A DNA stretch of 64,000 bases from Sarcocystis neurona (Eukaryota; Apicomplexa; Conoidasida; Eucoccidiorida; Sarcocystidae): positions 1,217,254-1,281,253 of the forward strand of contig KL647313.1 of the NCBI GenBank assembly GCA_000727475.1, written 5' to 3'. Position 1 is the stretch's first letter; each line of letters opens with the position of its first letter. Shown here piece by piece: positions 45,443-57,800 of the stretch. The notes below the pieces were generated by a model that saw nothing but the letters and a program-made list of their open reading frames with translations, had not been told where the DNA came from and made no database searches. The position numbers were made by a program, and so were the translations under genes.

Positions 45443-48400
45443 CTGTGCAGCTACAGCGTAGGATGGGTTGCTTTGCTGCTACATAATAATGTGGACTGCA
45501 GTGCTATGGGCGGAGAACAGGTTCTCGATAGCGCTTCACGTTTTGCCGTTCACTTGTTGTTGCTTGTCATTATACCGCCGTGGCGCTGCTCTTGAGGCGT
45601 CCGCGGCTGCTCCCGCTGTTCTGCCCAGGAGCAACGAAAGATTTGTTCCTTCCTGCTGAACGCACACGAAAAGACTGTTTGCATCCATCGATCAGTGAAT
45701 GCGCAGGCAGTGGCTGCCGTGATAGTGCGCACCCATGTTGTCGTTCTCGAAGAGACCTAAATTTCTGAAATTAACACCCGGCCGCATTCACGATGCAGCA
45801 GTTTACAAGGAGATGCAGCGTACAGTTCTGCTGTCTAGCCGATGTATTGTAGAGGCAGCTACGAGGCATCATGCGCAAGCGCAAGCACGTACTCGCTCTG
45901 ACAAAGACGGCAAGGTCAAAAAAGAGGCTAAGATTCGTTACAAAAACAACTGTGTGGACAAATGGCATCTATTGAGGGATGCCATTTGAGAAGCATGCCG
46001 TTACTGGGGGATAAGCTGGCTAAGAACTGGCAGAATGTTTAGACACAGGCCATTTCTGAGACAGGAGCCGCCTTACTTCTTCCGGAAGCAGCACGTGCAA
46101 CTCTTATGGATACACGGCACACGAACCCGGATGGCGCCAGTCGAGCTGGAAACGGAAATTCCTTTCCCCAGTAATGCAACAATTTCAAGGAGGCACCCAG
46201 CACCGATTTCTTAGGTCCTTAGAGTTCGCTTGTTTTAGTAACACAGTCGTGACAACTGCGCGTAGAGTCCTGCCTACACGTGCGTTCAGGCGACGCGCTG
46301 GACAGTCGCAGGGTCCTGTCTCACACTTAAACGCGAGAGCAACCTGCGGAGTCGCATACCCGTCTTTTTCGTGTACTTTCACATATGCAAGTGGCTCTGT
46401 ATCTGGAGGGTGTTACTGTTTGTGTTGTATATAAACGCCAAGTAAATTGCCAATCCGGTCAGTGCAGTCGTGGCGCACACAGTACGTTTCCTCACAATAA
46501 GAATTTGACGCACTGCAGCGTCCTGGAAATTTTGTCTCCTGGATAGTTGGTTTCATGCTACCGGTGACCTACGCTGATAATGTCAGCGCTTCGGGTACGC
46601 TTCTTCATGCCAAGAGTGAGCAACCCGTGTATGTGAAGGATGCAGGATCCTTGGACGACGCCCGACGCCGGATTTGCACACAAGGTCAACGACGCCTAGT
46701 TCGCCTGATGAAGAGCACAAATCCACGTGTCTTGTAGAACGCCGTCCCACGTCTACACCGGCTTGGACGTCGTGTTGCTACAAAAAATATGGAGATTGAT
46801 GAATCTTGCACACAGCTGCTTTGACGCGTTAAGCTGCAGCCGCATCAGCAGCAGGGGACTTACAGTTTTAGAGAGAGTCTTCCAAAACAGGCTTCCATGC
46901 TGATGGTTTTGCCGTTTGTGAACCAAGAGCTTTGCATAGTGAAACCCTCGCGCGTTCCATGTCCTGTGCTGCGTCTGTTGCTCTTATGCGTCTTTTTCCA
47001 GTTGTTTCGTACACACCCCACGTGCTGCTGCTGGTGGTAACAGCATCCGGGCGTACGTGGTGCGACAGCTGTTGCCAATTCTTCTACGCCGGCTAAAACT
47101 GTCCAGCATGCTTTGGTAGCTTCTCATTAGTTTTAGCAAGCATCAAGTCTTCGTCGATGCTGTTCAGCAGCACGCGAATCCTTACGTGACATCGCAGCAC
47201 GCATTCGCTATCCCTGCTCGCTATTACGTACACAATTTAACACGCGTGTGTGCACGTACAACATACTGTGTACTGTGTGTCAAACTCCTTTGCTGCTGAC
47301 AGCTTCAGTGCGTGGAGCACCATTGGTAGCCGCAGTACGCGCCACTGTTGAATGGCAAGCTCCACCCCAGCCACGGCATACTAGCAGTTGTTGAACTGTT
47401 TTCAGCTGGGGATACACAGGTGTACATATACGTATATATGTATATATATATATATATATGCACATCAGTACGTCGGTGTTGCGGTGCGTCAGCCAGCGGC
47501 TAGTGACGCAGAAAGTGGGTGACGCTACATTTGTGTTCGTGCGAAGGAACATATCTGTAACACGTACGCGTGTTTCAAACGGTATTCCTGAAAGCGTCGT
47601 ACTCACTGCGATAGGCTCTTCATGGCTTTCTCGCGCTGCCACCTGTTCGTTCAACCGGCGTTTGACAACTGCAGGCCGGGCGCCAGGCGTTTGTCTCTAC
47701 ACTGCACGACTATACTTCCGGTTCTCTGTCGCTGGCTAAAACACAGCATATGTCAGTATCAATGCGAAGCGGTGCAACTATATCTAGGACGCGCGATTGA
47801 TGCCTGCGCTGGAAGGTCAACCTTCCTAGGCTCCGTACTAAGAAGCTGACCGTTAGGAAGAACAGGGGTAGCCCAAACAAATGTGTATTGCGGAGTCACT
47901 TCTTCAGGTGAAATGCTACACGCGAAATTTATACGCAGGAGCGCGAGTATGTCTGCCACCTGTTGCCTGACACAGTTTTCTGCCTACATCTACCACCCTT
48001 TACTGCTACGCGGGCCTGAGCCGCCACTTCGACCCCACGTACAGATGCTGCTTCATTCCAGCATATACGCCTATCGGTGCAAGTATACTGTGCAAATGAT
48101 TTGCAGCCCGAGCGCTCCGTCAGTGCCTGTGTTGAGCGCATCGCCTGGGCGACGAGGGTGACGCGCGGCAACGCCGTGTATCAGTGGATACACAAACGAT
48201 TGCACGCTTCTGGCAGAAACAGCGCAGTATATGTGCACGTGAGAGCTATCGGTACCCGTCGGCTTAGTGTGAATGGCCCACGACCGAAGAGGAGCGCCGC
48301 AGTCAAACCGACGTGTTGCTTTTAAATGTCGTTCAGATGCGTACATGGCACATGTCGAGAAGAGTGTGAGGGTGGGTGGGAGGAAAACAGCTGCACAGTC

Positions 48401-49610
48401 GTACTCACGAGCACGGAGAGACGTAAACTGCCCCAGTTCCCAAAAGACGCCGAAGCGCATACAATCGCTCATTGGGGTAAGCGACTTGAGAATGCGAGCA
48501 CCCTGGGTACAGAGCGGAGCACGGTACGAGGTCTATGGCTCACGGTAATGCTTTCCTCATCTGGAATAGCTGGCCAGCAGGAGAAACAATGGCGCAATTG
48601 GCAGCGGCAGAGGTATCATCCAGGAGAAGAGGCGTTGCCGCACACTGCATTGCAATGGTAGGCTGGAATGCAGGTGCATGAATCCGTAGTAGTATTGCGA
48701 CAAGGGTACAAGGCGAAATCGAGAGCACAACGACCTCTGCAATATCGGCCACTCAATCAATGTGTGGCAGGGCCTATCCGTGACAGTGAGCAATAATACA
48801 TGTAACAGAGGTGAGTCAGCACCTTTGCCTTTGAAGGTGGCAGAGGCGGGCTCTATATGGGCACGTGACACGTGAGCGCTGATGTGCCAGAGACACGTAA
48901 GGGGCCTTCTCGCATGCACCATCCACATTCTCTATTCACGGAATTGACGCCTATTGATTGATTGTTGCTGCAGCAAGAAATGTCACACATCGTCCACCAC
49001 CTCACATCCTGCACACCTTTTTATCAGCGGTCTACATGTGTTAAGGCGCCGTTACCGACGGTCGTGCAAGTGGTCAGACGGTCGAAGAGTCTTGGGCTAA
49101 ACAGTCCCCGCATGGAGGAAAACGGGAAAAAACCATTCGTAGCCATAAGCTCACATCTGTTGGTACACAAGTCCGCGAAATACACCTTTGTACAAACACT
49201 GATATTGGTACACCAACAAACAATTCCAGGGCGTGCAGCCGCCGATCCTCTTACTTTCGAAAGTTCCGTTCCGTTGAACACCTTCACAGTGCTGCCTGTG
49301 TTTATGTCACTAGAGTCCTGCAGCTGAAAAACAAAACGCTTCTGTCTGCGATGTTACTCAATTGTCTGCGTGCTGCGTATGCGTTCGCTGCGTGGGCGGC
49401 GCCTGGGATCACGTCGCACGCTAGTGGCGCAACTACGTTTCGTAGTCTTCGTGCGTTCAGTTCTCATCTTCATATCTTTCGATAACCAGTATTAGGATGT
49501 TCTCTGCCGAGCTCCCTGGCTCTACGCGTATGCAATATTCACGTCCTCTGTGCTCGCCTAGTCACGACGAACGTACATGCGACCACGCCTACCGATAGCT
49601 GCAGCGCCTT
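45443..49610. other. No recognisable gene; possible decayed element at 45.7-46.2 kb
   Basis: Plus-strand frames at 45735-45989 and just after, in shifting frames and with stops, read protein-like strings such as KIRYKNNCVDKWHLLRDAI and SETGAALLLPEAARATLMDT. A decayed gene or element is possible, but no reverse transcriptase, integrase or transposase motif was seen. A (TA)n tract lies at about 47431-47459. Elsewhere nothing stands out. Confidence 0.3.
47418..47459. repeat. (TA)n microsatellite
   Basis: An interrupted TA tract preceded by gatacacaggtgtacatata, an exact 20-mer also found next to the TA tract at 63856-63875. Confidence 0.9.
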
Positions 49611-50216
49611 CTACCTTGCATGGTCTCCCATCCAATCCAGTGCCGCCCCCACGACAAGCTCATCGGGAGGAGCCTCATCGACAAACCAGGTTAGCACTTC
49701 CTCTAGGTGGGCGGGATCGACATCGGCATCCCCTTGCTCGTTTTCGCCCTGTAGGAACCCATTCCTATCCTCTGATTTCCCCGGCCAGCTACTGTCATCC
49801 GACTGCTCCATCTGCGGATCTCCGCCTGAAGCTGACTGGCTGTCAAACTCGTCTTTTTCTGGCTCACTGCCTCCTGTACCGGGGCAACCTGTATTTCCGT
49901 CCTCTGTGTCCTCACCGGCGCCTCCCACGGGCTCCGTCTGCCCACAAAGTGATGTTTTTCCGTCAGTACTCGCTTCCACAAAAGGAACCATACGGGTTGG
50001 CTCCCTATGGTCTCCCAGTTGAAGCTGTGTAATCAGGTCCACGTCTAAGCAAAGCAGTAGCAACAGGGTACAAACTGCTAAACACCATTGCTGGCAAAGG
50101 GCACGCACCGTGGTCGTAAACGAAGGGGGAAAGGCGTCGCTAGGCCGAGTCCGGCGCACACAAGAACACGCGCCCTTCATTCTCCAGAGATGGAAGGCTG
50201 CTTCCCTACATTTCAT
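49611..50216 (-). CDS. Candidate single-pass membrane protein with acidic ectodomain
   Basis: A 201-aa frame with ATG at 50216; a second ATG at 50180 opens MKGACSCVRRTRPSDAF. A basic N-terminus is followed by one hydrophobic segment (LAVCTLLLLLCLDVDL). Then comes a long acidic, Gly/Ser/Glu-rich region (GGSEPEKDEFDSQSASGGDP, then MEQSDDSSWPGKSED) and a helical end containing HLEEVLTWFVDEAPPDELVV. The arrangement fits a signal anchor with a secreted or lumenal acidic domain. The frame's TAG overlaps a donor-like GCAAG/GTAGAA, so the protein may continue into another exon. The family is not recognised; lineage-specific. Confidence 0.45.
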   Translation of the reverse strand: MKCREAAFHLWRMKGACSCVRRTRPSDAFPPSFTTTVRALCQQWCLAVCTLLLLLCLDVDLITQLQLGDHREPTRMVPFVEASTDGKTSLCGQTEPVGGAGEDTEDGNTGCPGTGGSEPEKDEFDSQSASGGDPQMEQSDDSSWPGKSEDRNGFLQGENEQGDADVDPAHLEEVLTWFVDEAPPDELVVGAALDWMGDHAR

Positions 50217-50373
50217 CCGAGGTCTCGTCTGTCACACTTTGCAAACACGAGGTGAGTCGCTCTTGACAAACAAAACACTGGCGACCACAAAAATTACGAA
50301 AAGGTGTCTTCTGCACTAGCTTGACTCGCTTGCTTCCAACGTAGGGTTCAGGCGTCTCGTCTCTGTCTGGAAA

Positions 50374-51405
50374 TTAAGAGACGCTCCCGTCGCTTCGGTG
50401 CGCCTGGCGGAATGGGAACCTAGGCAAACAAGCTGTCCGCTTGATACGGAAATTTCCCGACGCGTGCATCTGTCTGTCTAATGGCTCACCAGCGTTGTTT
50501 GGACATACACCTCGAGAGAACTTCCGCAGACCCACCGCTACTTCAGCACCTTCAATTAGGTTACCCATCTCCTCAACATTGCTGCAGTGCCTGCATTTGC
50601 ACTATTCCGTTGTGTCCCGTCGCTGAATACGGTCTCGTCCTCTGCAGTGGCTCCGGCTGCCTCCGCCGTGGTGTCCTCGCTTTCGTAGGTCTTAACAACC
50701 TGACACGTGTGGCAGGTGTTTTGAGTGCCAGATTCCGAAGTACAGCCAGACAGGGCGTCGCACTGTGTGGCTCGATGAGAATGCGGTGCAGTGATAGTAA
50801 TTGTTGAGCCTGTGGAGCCGTCACGTTGAGACGCAGCCTCGCTAACCGAGCCTTCTTTTTCCACTTTTGCTCCCGCCTGCAGAGCCCTGGGCACGACGTT
50901 CGTTCCGATTGGTCACGACCGTATATCTACGACCCTTACAAAGACTCATCTTGCCGCTTAATGGAACTTGCGTGCCCTTGGCTTCGTTTACAGCAGATCT
51001 GAATTTGCAGTAGGGGTGCACCAAGCTCTGCACGTATCTTCCTGGCAAGAGGCAGAAACGGAAAAGACTGTATATGCCTTGCGTGGTATGGCAGAAACGC
51101 CCACTGGTCTGGGAGACAAGACCAGTAGACGTATATTTTACGTCTAACGACGTAAAACACACCGACGTTCTGGATTTTATTCGGAAACTCGGCAACTTTA
51201 GCGTAGGGGCGGAGCGCAGCCCCGGTCGCTTCACACGCCGAAGGTTACATTCTGTAAAACACTGAAAAAAGTGTGTTTGGTCGAGACTCTCCTCCATATC
51301 AAGGTGAGCTGCGCAGGTGTCTCCAGACCCGTCGGCATGCGTTTGTGCCATAATACTGTCAACATTGATACACATGGCGAACGACAGGCCAGCATTAGCA
51401 GACAT
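50374..51405 (-). CDS. Candidate upstream exons of the same minus-strand locus
   Basis: Three overlapping protein-like pieces lie in different frames. 51405-50890 is Cys-containing and has SFAMCINVDSIMAQTHADGS and LVHPYCKFRSAVNEAKGTQV. About 50890-50590 contains AKVEKEGSVSEAASQRDGST and THRATQ-like polar sequence. About 50590-50374 has NVEEMGNLIEGAEVAVGLRK. Acceptor-like CTCTGCAG and CACTGCAG sites precede the second and third pieces, but no donor gives a matching phase, so introns and frameshifts cannot be told apart. They may join 49611-50216 as one gene or be a decaying copy. The function is unknown. Confidence 0.3.
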
Positions 51406-54400
51406 ACGTGATCGTGCCTCAAAAGCACTAAAATGAAATGCATTTCATGGCGTGAATAAACTTCAAGTGTGTGCATAGTGATGAACTTGTAGAAAGGTGA
51501 CAGGGCGACGTTGCCGAACAAGGCCCGCTAAAATGGTTAGCTAGAATAAAAACGCACAAACATTGTGACTGGTGAGTACTTGTACATGTACTCTTATTAT
51601 TTTAAGGCGCTCGCGTCTTTCTATGCCTCGTCCCAAGCCGTATGTCTGGACGGTAGGTGGACGTGCGCGCGCCGTAGAGCATTCAAAAATGCACACGTTC
51701 TGTCAGTCGCACAGGCACAACTAATAATGTGCAGTGTAACTGTTGTTTTGTTAGGTACCAACTGCGGCTATAATCTCGTGCGACTGCACAGGTGAGTGCA
51801 GAGCTCCGGTTAGCTATAGTGAAAAAAGGGAAAAGGGTGGGTAGTCTCGGATAACAATTCCGGCTCCTAGTTTGTTGCACACACGAGCTAACAGCGCATT
51901 GGCAGTTACCTGCGGATCACGGAGCTCGGAATTGGACACAATAAAACACGTAACTTCACACACTTGGTGTCCCCGGGTTATTGCCACATTACTGCGCACG
52001 CTAATGGCAACACTCATGAGTTTCTAACTCCCAGTTCGAGCTGGACAGCCTACTGCACACTAAACTGCTCCCTCGCGGAATACGGGCAATCGGGATTACG
52101 TGGCTCGCACGAAAGTAAGCTCGCCAGAAGGACCGCACGACACGGCTTTGCCTGACGTTTTACTTGCTTGCTAAGAAACCTCTACCTGGTAACGCAGGAC
52201 ACAAGTAGGCAGGCCTACAGCGTAGCACTTGCGCACTCGCTTTCACTGAATACTGGAATTGACTTGAAGACTACAACGGCACAAGTAGGCAGGCCTACAG
52301 CGTAGCACTTGCGCACTCGCTTTCACTGAATACTGGAATTGACTTGAAGACTACAACGGCACACACTCCTCCAAAGCAAATTTTTCAAAACGTGGACAAT
52401 TCCTCTATCTCTATGAACTGTGCGCAAGGTAGTCGGAACGCTGACAGCGGATACCGAAGACAACCTCAAGCAGGAGACGGCAAACGAATTCCCTAGGAAT
52501 ATGTCAGCTTTAACCAGGGGATGCATTTGTTCCGTTGCAAAATCCCCATGGATCGCAGTAGATTGAAGACGACGTGCGCACAGCTCTTACAACTTTGTAA
52601 GCGGGATTCCTACTGCTCGCCATCTACGGGAGCAAACCCAGAGCGGTTCCTCTGTATATGTGAAGTCTCCACGCTGATGTACGTGATCCCCTGGACGAAC
52701 TGTCACATACACAACGCACAAGCGCACGTACTACGGAACGTGTATGCTTCCCATCGAAGTGGTGCGCGTGTACGTGGTGTGAGATATACTCTACACATAC
52801 ACGCGCAAGTTTGTGTAGCTCCTAAACTCCCCTGGCGAATACTTGCGGCTACACACTTCATGAACATACGTCTGTGTGTGCATGCCCGTGTGTGACCCAG
52901 AGGAGACTTTGTCTTTGACCGACAGAATGCGAGGCACGGGCGCGCCAAGAACACGAACCTTGCACACATCTCTGTAGTCTACGAAAGCGGTGGAGTACTG
53001 CTGTCGTCTGTGTGTAACTGAGAACCGTGTCTTGCTCAAGAATATTTACTCTTTGAGCAGTCCTCGTTTGTTGGTGTCCTTTCTGCTGTGGACTGCTTCT
53101 TCTTTTTCCGACCTTTTCCGTCGTCGTTGCTCAGTAGCTAGCGGTAGTCTTCGGAGGCGGGAGGCGACGAAGCCGGCTGTCTTCATTGCTGCAGTTCCAC
53201 TTCTCTTTCCTGTCTGTTGTTCGTTCGTGCCTGTATACGCGGGAGTGATTTATTATCTTACGTCGTTTCGTCTGCGTCCACCGTACTCGTGGTTTGCGGC
53301 AAAGCGGGTTTTTTTGCCTTCCTCCCTTACGGTCGCGTACACGTCATTTTTTAACGTCATCCTCAATCACGGCTCGGACCTCCGAGCCAACCCCCTGTTG
53401 TCTCCTGCCCAATTTTATCGCGCCTTATTTTTGGTTTATTTCCGGCTTATCGTTACTTTTTCTGCTTCTGTCCTCCACATTGGGCCAGGGCAACGCTGCG
53501 TGCAAGCATACCACCTCTCGCCGCATACCGTCTTACACCCTCTTGTTCTCTTTGCCTTCCCGTACCCCCTTTTTCCCCCACGCGCCTGGCGCGCGCACTA
53601 CCGTCTGCCATTGTAAATGACACCCCAGAATGCACGACACAGTAGAGATAGAGTGCTTCAAACGCCTCGTTCCAGCATACGATTTAATAATCTCTATAAG
53701 TAGCATTTGGAAACGAGGCGCTTGGCGGAGCTGCTATTCATGAAGATCGTGCAGTCATCGTAAGGGGCTACAAGGTATCCGTATTTCGTCTTGCGTTGCC
53801 TTCCCTCAACTTCTGAGGACATGACGTGTTTTCGACTGCCTCGCGCTCCCTCCATAAACGGTCGACAGCCTTCGAAACCACCTACCATCCTAGCATTCTC
53901 GCATTTGTGTCTGTTCTAAGTCGAGAGGCCGAACTTCTGTGTTGCGGGAGCTATGCTCTGGGCGGAGAGCTTTACGTTTTCTCCACACCTGTATATTTCT
54001 CCGTCCTTCCTGCTCTAACGTACGTACGCACGTGCATGTATGCGAGTACGTTTGGCATGTGCGTATACGTCGTGTAGAGGCCTCCGTTTGGTGTATGCCT
54101 CGTGTTGCTGCCCTGCCCTGTGACAAGGCATGCTCCGCGCGCCTCTGCCTCCCGTGACACTCGCGCGACATCTCGAGTTTTCTTGTAACGGGCCGCTCTC
54201 ACTTCTTTTTCGCCGTTGCTGCGGGGGCGCGCGGGTTTCTTCTCGGATGGGTTCTCCTCTGCACAAGTAGATCCTTTTGAACCCCGCCTTCGTTCGACTG
54301 CTCCGACTCAGGCGGCAGACCTGCTCACGCAGCAGCACGAACTGCATTCTCCCGCCTCCTGTGTCAGCCAATTTCGCTGCTTCTGTGCTGAGGACGCGAG

Positions 54401-54836
54401 GACACTTCTGCTGCGGAGGCGCCGAGCGTCTTCTCCGGGCTCTCACCACTGCTAAGGCGCGGCGCTTCGTAGCTGCTTCGATGGGCGAGATTACGAAAAG
54501 GCGTCGGCTGCGTCAGGAAGCCGTTCTGGCGCGCACAGGCGGCTGACGCCCTCCGCTGGGCCTGCGTGGGAGTGGCTGCTTCTGTGGACGACAGTACGTC
54601 GTGGAAAAAGTCTGCAGGGGCGCAGACGGGGCAGCCGGGTGCTGAGCGTGCGGGTATTCCGGCGTGGCGGGTGCCTCTGTGCGAGTCAAGACGCACAAAA
54701 ATTTGTGGCAGCGTAGGTACCACTTTTTTGGCTGCCACACTGCTGCTGCTGTTCCGCAGCATGTTCTTCCCCAGCCGCTTCTACTGAAGAAACGGGGAAG
54801 ATCTTTCTTCCGCGTGTGCACCTCTTAGCCACTAAC
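51406..54836. other. Spacer with a perfect 80-bp duplication and a T-rich block
   Basis: No gene is recognised. The plus strand is pyrimidine-rich at 53040-53620, which leaves a 208-codon hydrophobic frame judged to be compositional. At 54364-54762 both strands are open. The minus reading (HAGIPARSAPGCPVCAPADF, then FHDVLSSTEA) and the plus reading (GVAASVDDSTSWKKSAGAQT) each look partly protein-like, so an exon may exist here, possibly a 5' exon of the gene starting at 54837. Confidence 0.35.
52201..52360. repeat. Perfect tandem duplication, 2 x 80 bp
   Basis: 52201-52280 and 52281-52360 are identical over all 80 bases (each starts acaagtaggcaggcctacag). The base before each copy is also the same, and only aca of a third copy follows. 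This is a recent duplication or an assembly artefact. It is not a multiple of three and lies in no recognised gene. Confidence 0.93.
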
Positions 54837-57800
54837 ATGAAAAACAGCGATGCACCTGAATACTCCCAGGAGGAGGAAATAGGGGGTTTTGCTGACAAGG
54901 ACGATGGACCGTCTTTCCTTCGCGCTGCAGCGTCTGCTCGTTCAGCAGTTGACAGTAGTGAGACACCTGCAGCGTTTGCTGCCTCCGTAGAGAGCAATAT
55001 TGAACAGACACCAAGTCCAGCAGCGCAGACGAAGTCATGTGCCAGCGCTGGAACCGACGCCTGCAGCAGCCGGCGTCCGACTTCCACACGTGCAGCAGCA
55101 GCAGCAGCATCCTCCCCGTTACGGGCCTTGCTATGTGAGATGCGCGGCGCCGCGTCGACTGGGGGCCCTCGAACTTTGAGGTCGGCAACAGCTTCAACGG
55201 CACCCGACGGAACAGCAGCAGCAGCAGCATTCGACGTAGCAGCAGCAGCATCCGACGCAGCAGCAACAGTATTCGACGCAGCAGCAGCTGCCGGATGTGA
55301 ACTAGCAGCAACAGCACGTGAAGCAATGGCGACAGGCGCAGCAGGAGGTGAAGCAGCAGCAACGGGACATGAACACGCGGTAGCAGCGGCGTGTGACGCC
55401 GCAGCGGCAGCATGCGAAGGGGTGGCAAGAAGAGGTGAAGAAGGGGGAGCAGCAGCGTGTGATGGTGCAGGAGCCGGACGCGAAGATGCGGCAGCAGCCG
55501 TGTGGTGTGAAGCAGCAGCTGGGGCTACGCAGACAGCAGCTGCTCGACGTGAGGCAACAGCAGCAGGTGGAGAAAGCGCTGCAGCGCTTGACGTGCAGAC
55601 ACGTCGAGCAGGTGAAACAGCAGCAGCAGCGGGTGAGGAAGCAGGTACAGCAGAAGCGACAGCGGCAGCTGTAACAGGGGAGACGACCGGAGTCAGCACG
55701 TACGAAGCAGCAGCAGCTGCAGCGTGTAACTCAGCAATTACCGCGTGTGATGCAGCCAGTGAAGCAGACGTGCCAGCAGATGCAGCTCCGGCAGGAGACG
55801 AGGCAGCAGGGCCGGTCGGTGAAGCAGCAGCAGCAGGGGCGGCCGCAGTATTGCGCGACAGCGCTGCAGCGGCACAACCTCTGCTAAGAAACAACGTGTT
55901 GCCACCGCTGGCATATCGACGCCGGATGCGGGGGGGCAAGCGAATACCGGGAACGGGAGGCAGCAGCAGCAGCGGCGAGACAGGCGACAGCAGAAGCAGC
56001 TGCAGCTACAGCGTCGGCCGCAGCAGGAGTAGCGAAGCCAGCAGCAGAGGCTTCCTCGTCGTCCCACCCACTGCTGCTGCAGCCTGCGGCTGCCAGCGCA
56101 ACAGAGTGAACTGCAGCAGCAGCCGCAGCGGCACTCTGCGGCACCGACTGCTTGAAAGGCGGCACTGTCCCGCGGTGCGGGACCTGAGCCTCAGCTGCAG
56201 TGCCTTAGCTGCCGCCGCGACAGCCTTGGCCGACCCAGCAGCCGCAGAGGCCACCCGTCCATCGACGGCAGCCACACCACCAGCAGGAACAGCAGCACCA
56301 GGAACAGCAGCAGCAGCAGCCAGAGCAGTCCCTACAGGTGAACAGCAGCCGCAGCGGACAACACCTGAGGAGCAGCAGCAGTCGACGACGACAGGAGAGC
56401 AGCCCCCGCAGTCGGGAGCATCAGGAGAGCGGCAGCAGCAGCAGTCGGCAGCAGCAGCAGAGCAGGCGACAGCAGCAGCACCTGCGGAAGCAGGGAACGG
56501 AGTGGCGGGGTCGGTCGTGGGCGAACAAGACCATCTCGCCGTGGATATTCTCCTGCCGGGCGATCCTCCTAGCGACAGCAGCACGGCAGATGAGTCTGAC
56601 GCTGCTTCTACTGCGCCCTCGATTTCTCCCCTCCCCACGTCTACCGTTTCTCCGGCGGCTGCGTTTGCTGCTCATGCTAGCAGCACGCAGGGCTTTCCTT
56701 TCGCCCCGTGGCAACAGCAGCAGCAACATCAGGCGAGCGTGCATCCCGCTGCTGTTGCTGTTGTATCTGCATTTTCTCCCTGTCACGGAGGGGGCGCAAG
56801 CAGCAGTGGCGCAACGCCACCAGCAGCAGCTGCCGCGTGGGGAACGGCGGAGCGGGCCAGTGGTGCTCGCTGCTGCTTTTTAGCAGGAGGAGACGTCAGT
56901 CGAAACAACAGCAACTTGCATGCGGCAGTCGCCGCGCTGGCTGCTGCTGCTGCTGCCCAGTCGCAGGAGCAGACAGCGACAGAGGGCAACAGCAGTCCCT
57001 TCTCTGCTGCAGGGGACCGTGCAGCAGCACCGGCACCTCCTGCTGCTCTCCCGTGCAGCAGCGCAAGAAGAAGCAGCAGCGTCGACCGCAGACGGAGGGG
57101 CAACGTTAGCAGCGCTACCCGCGGCCGCAGCTACACCGGCGATGTGGCGCGCCTCAGCAGCGCAGTGCTGGCTGCTGCAGGAGAGCCTTGCCGTTGCAGC
57201 GAGACCTGCTGCACCTACGAAGGCTGCGAATTTCCTCCTGAGGACAGGTTCGCTCTTTATCTGCCCTTTCCTGCTGCTGCTGCTCCTGCCTCTTCTCCTT
57301 CCTCAGCAGCACGAAGCGGAGCAGCAGCGGCTCCCACCAGACAGCCACGCGAACAACCGCAGCAGCGGTTGCTGCCGGGAAGCCTCACAACAGCAGCAGG
57401 CGTTCCTCTGCATGTGACACCTGGTGCTGATCCTGCTGCTGTTCGCGCTGCTGCTTCTTCTTCTGCTGACAGTTGTGAGACAGAGTATACATTTTTCCCC
57501 ACAACAGCAGCAACAGCGGCAGAGGCGACTGCTCCCAGGGCTTACTGCAGCAGCAATGCTCGCGGACGCAAGACGTTCACGATCCCGAACTCGCCGATCA
57601 GTAGCAGCAGCTGCGACAGCAGCAGCAGCAGGTATGATTGCAGCAACAGCAGCAGCAGGTGTGACTGCAACAACAGCAGCAGGTGTGACCGCAGCAGCGG
57701 CACTACCCGGAGCGAGAGTTGTAGGAGAAGTGGCAGCGGTGACACACACAGCAGTCGTAATGCCGGCAGTAGGAGGTATCCATCCCCTTCGTGCAGCAGC

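Noticed and set aside
45735..46200. Retroelement remnant
   Set aside because: Protein-like strings occur in shifting frames, but no reverse transcriptase, integrase, RNase H or LTR was seen, so it is noted only as possibly decayed sequence.
52990..53616. 208-codon hydrophobic plus frame
   Set aside because: The segment is strongly pyrimidine-rich, which alone gives Leu/Phe/Ser and few stops. There is no ATG start and no domain.
54686..55939. 417-codon minus-strand open frame
   Set aside because: It is antisense to the 1284-aa plus frame and made of Ala/Ser from GCT-type triplets. CAG repeats have no stops in any frame, so the length is not evidence. The plus frame has unique islands and is preferred.
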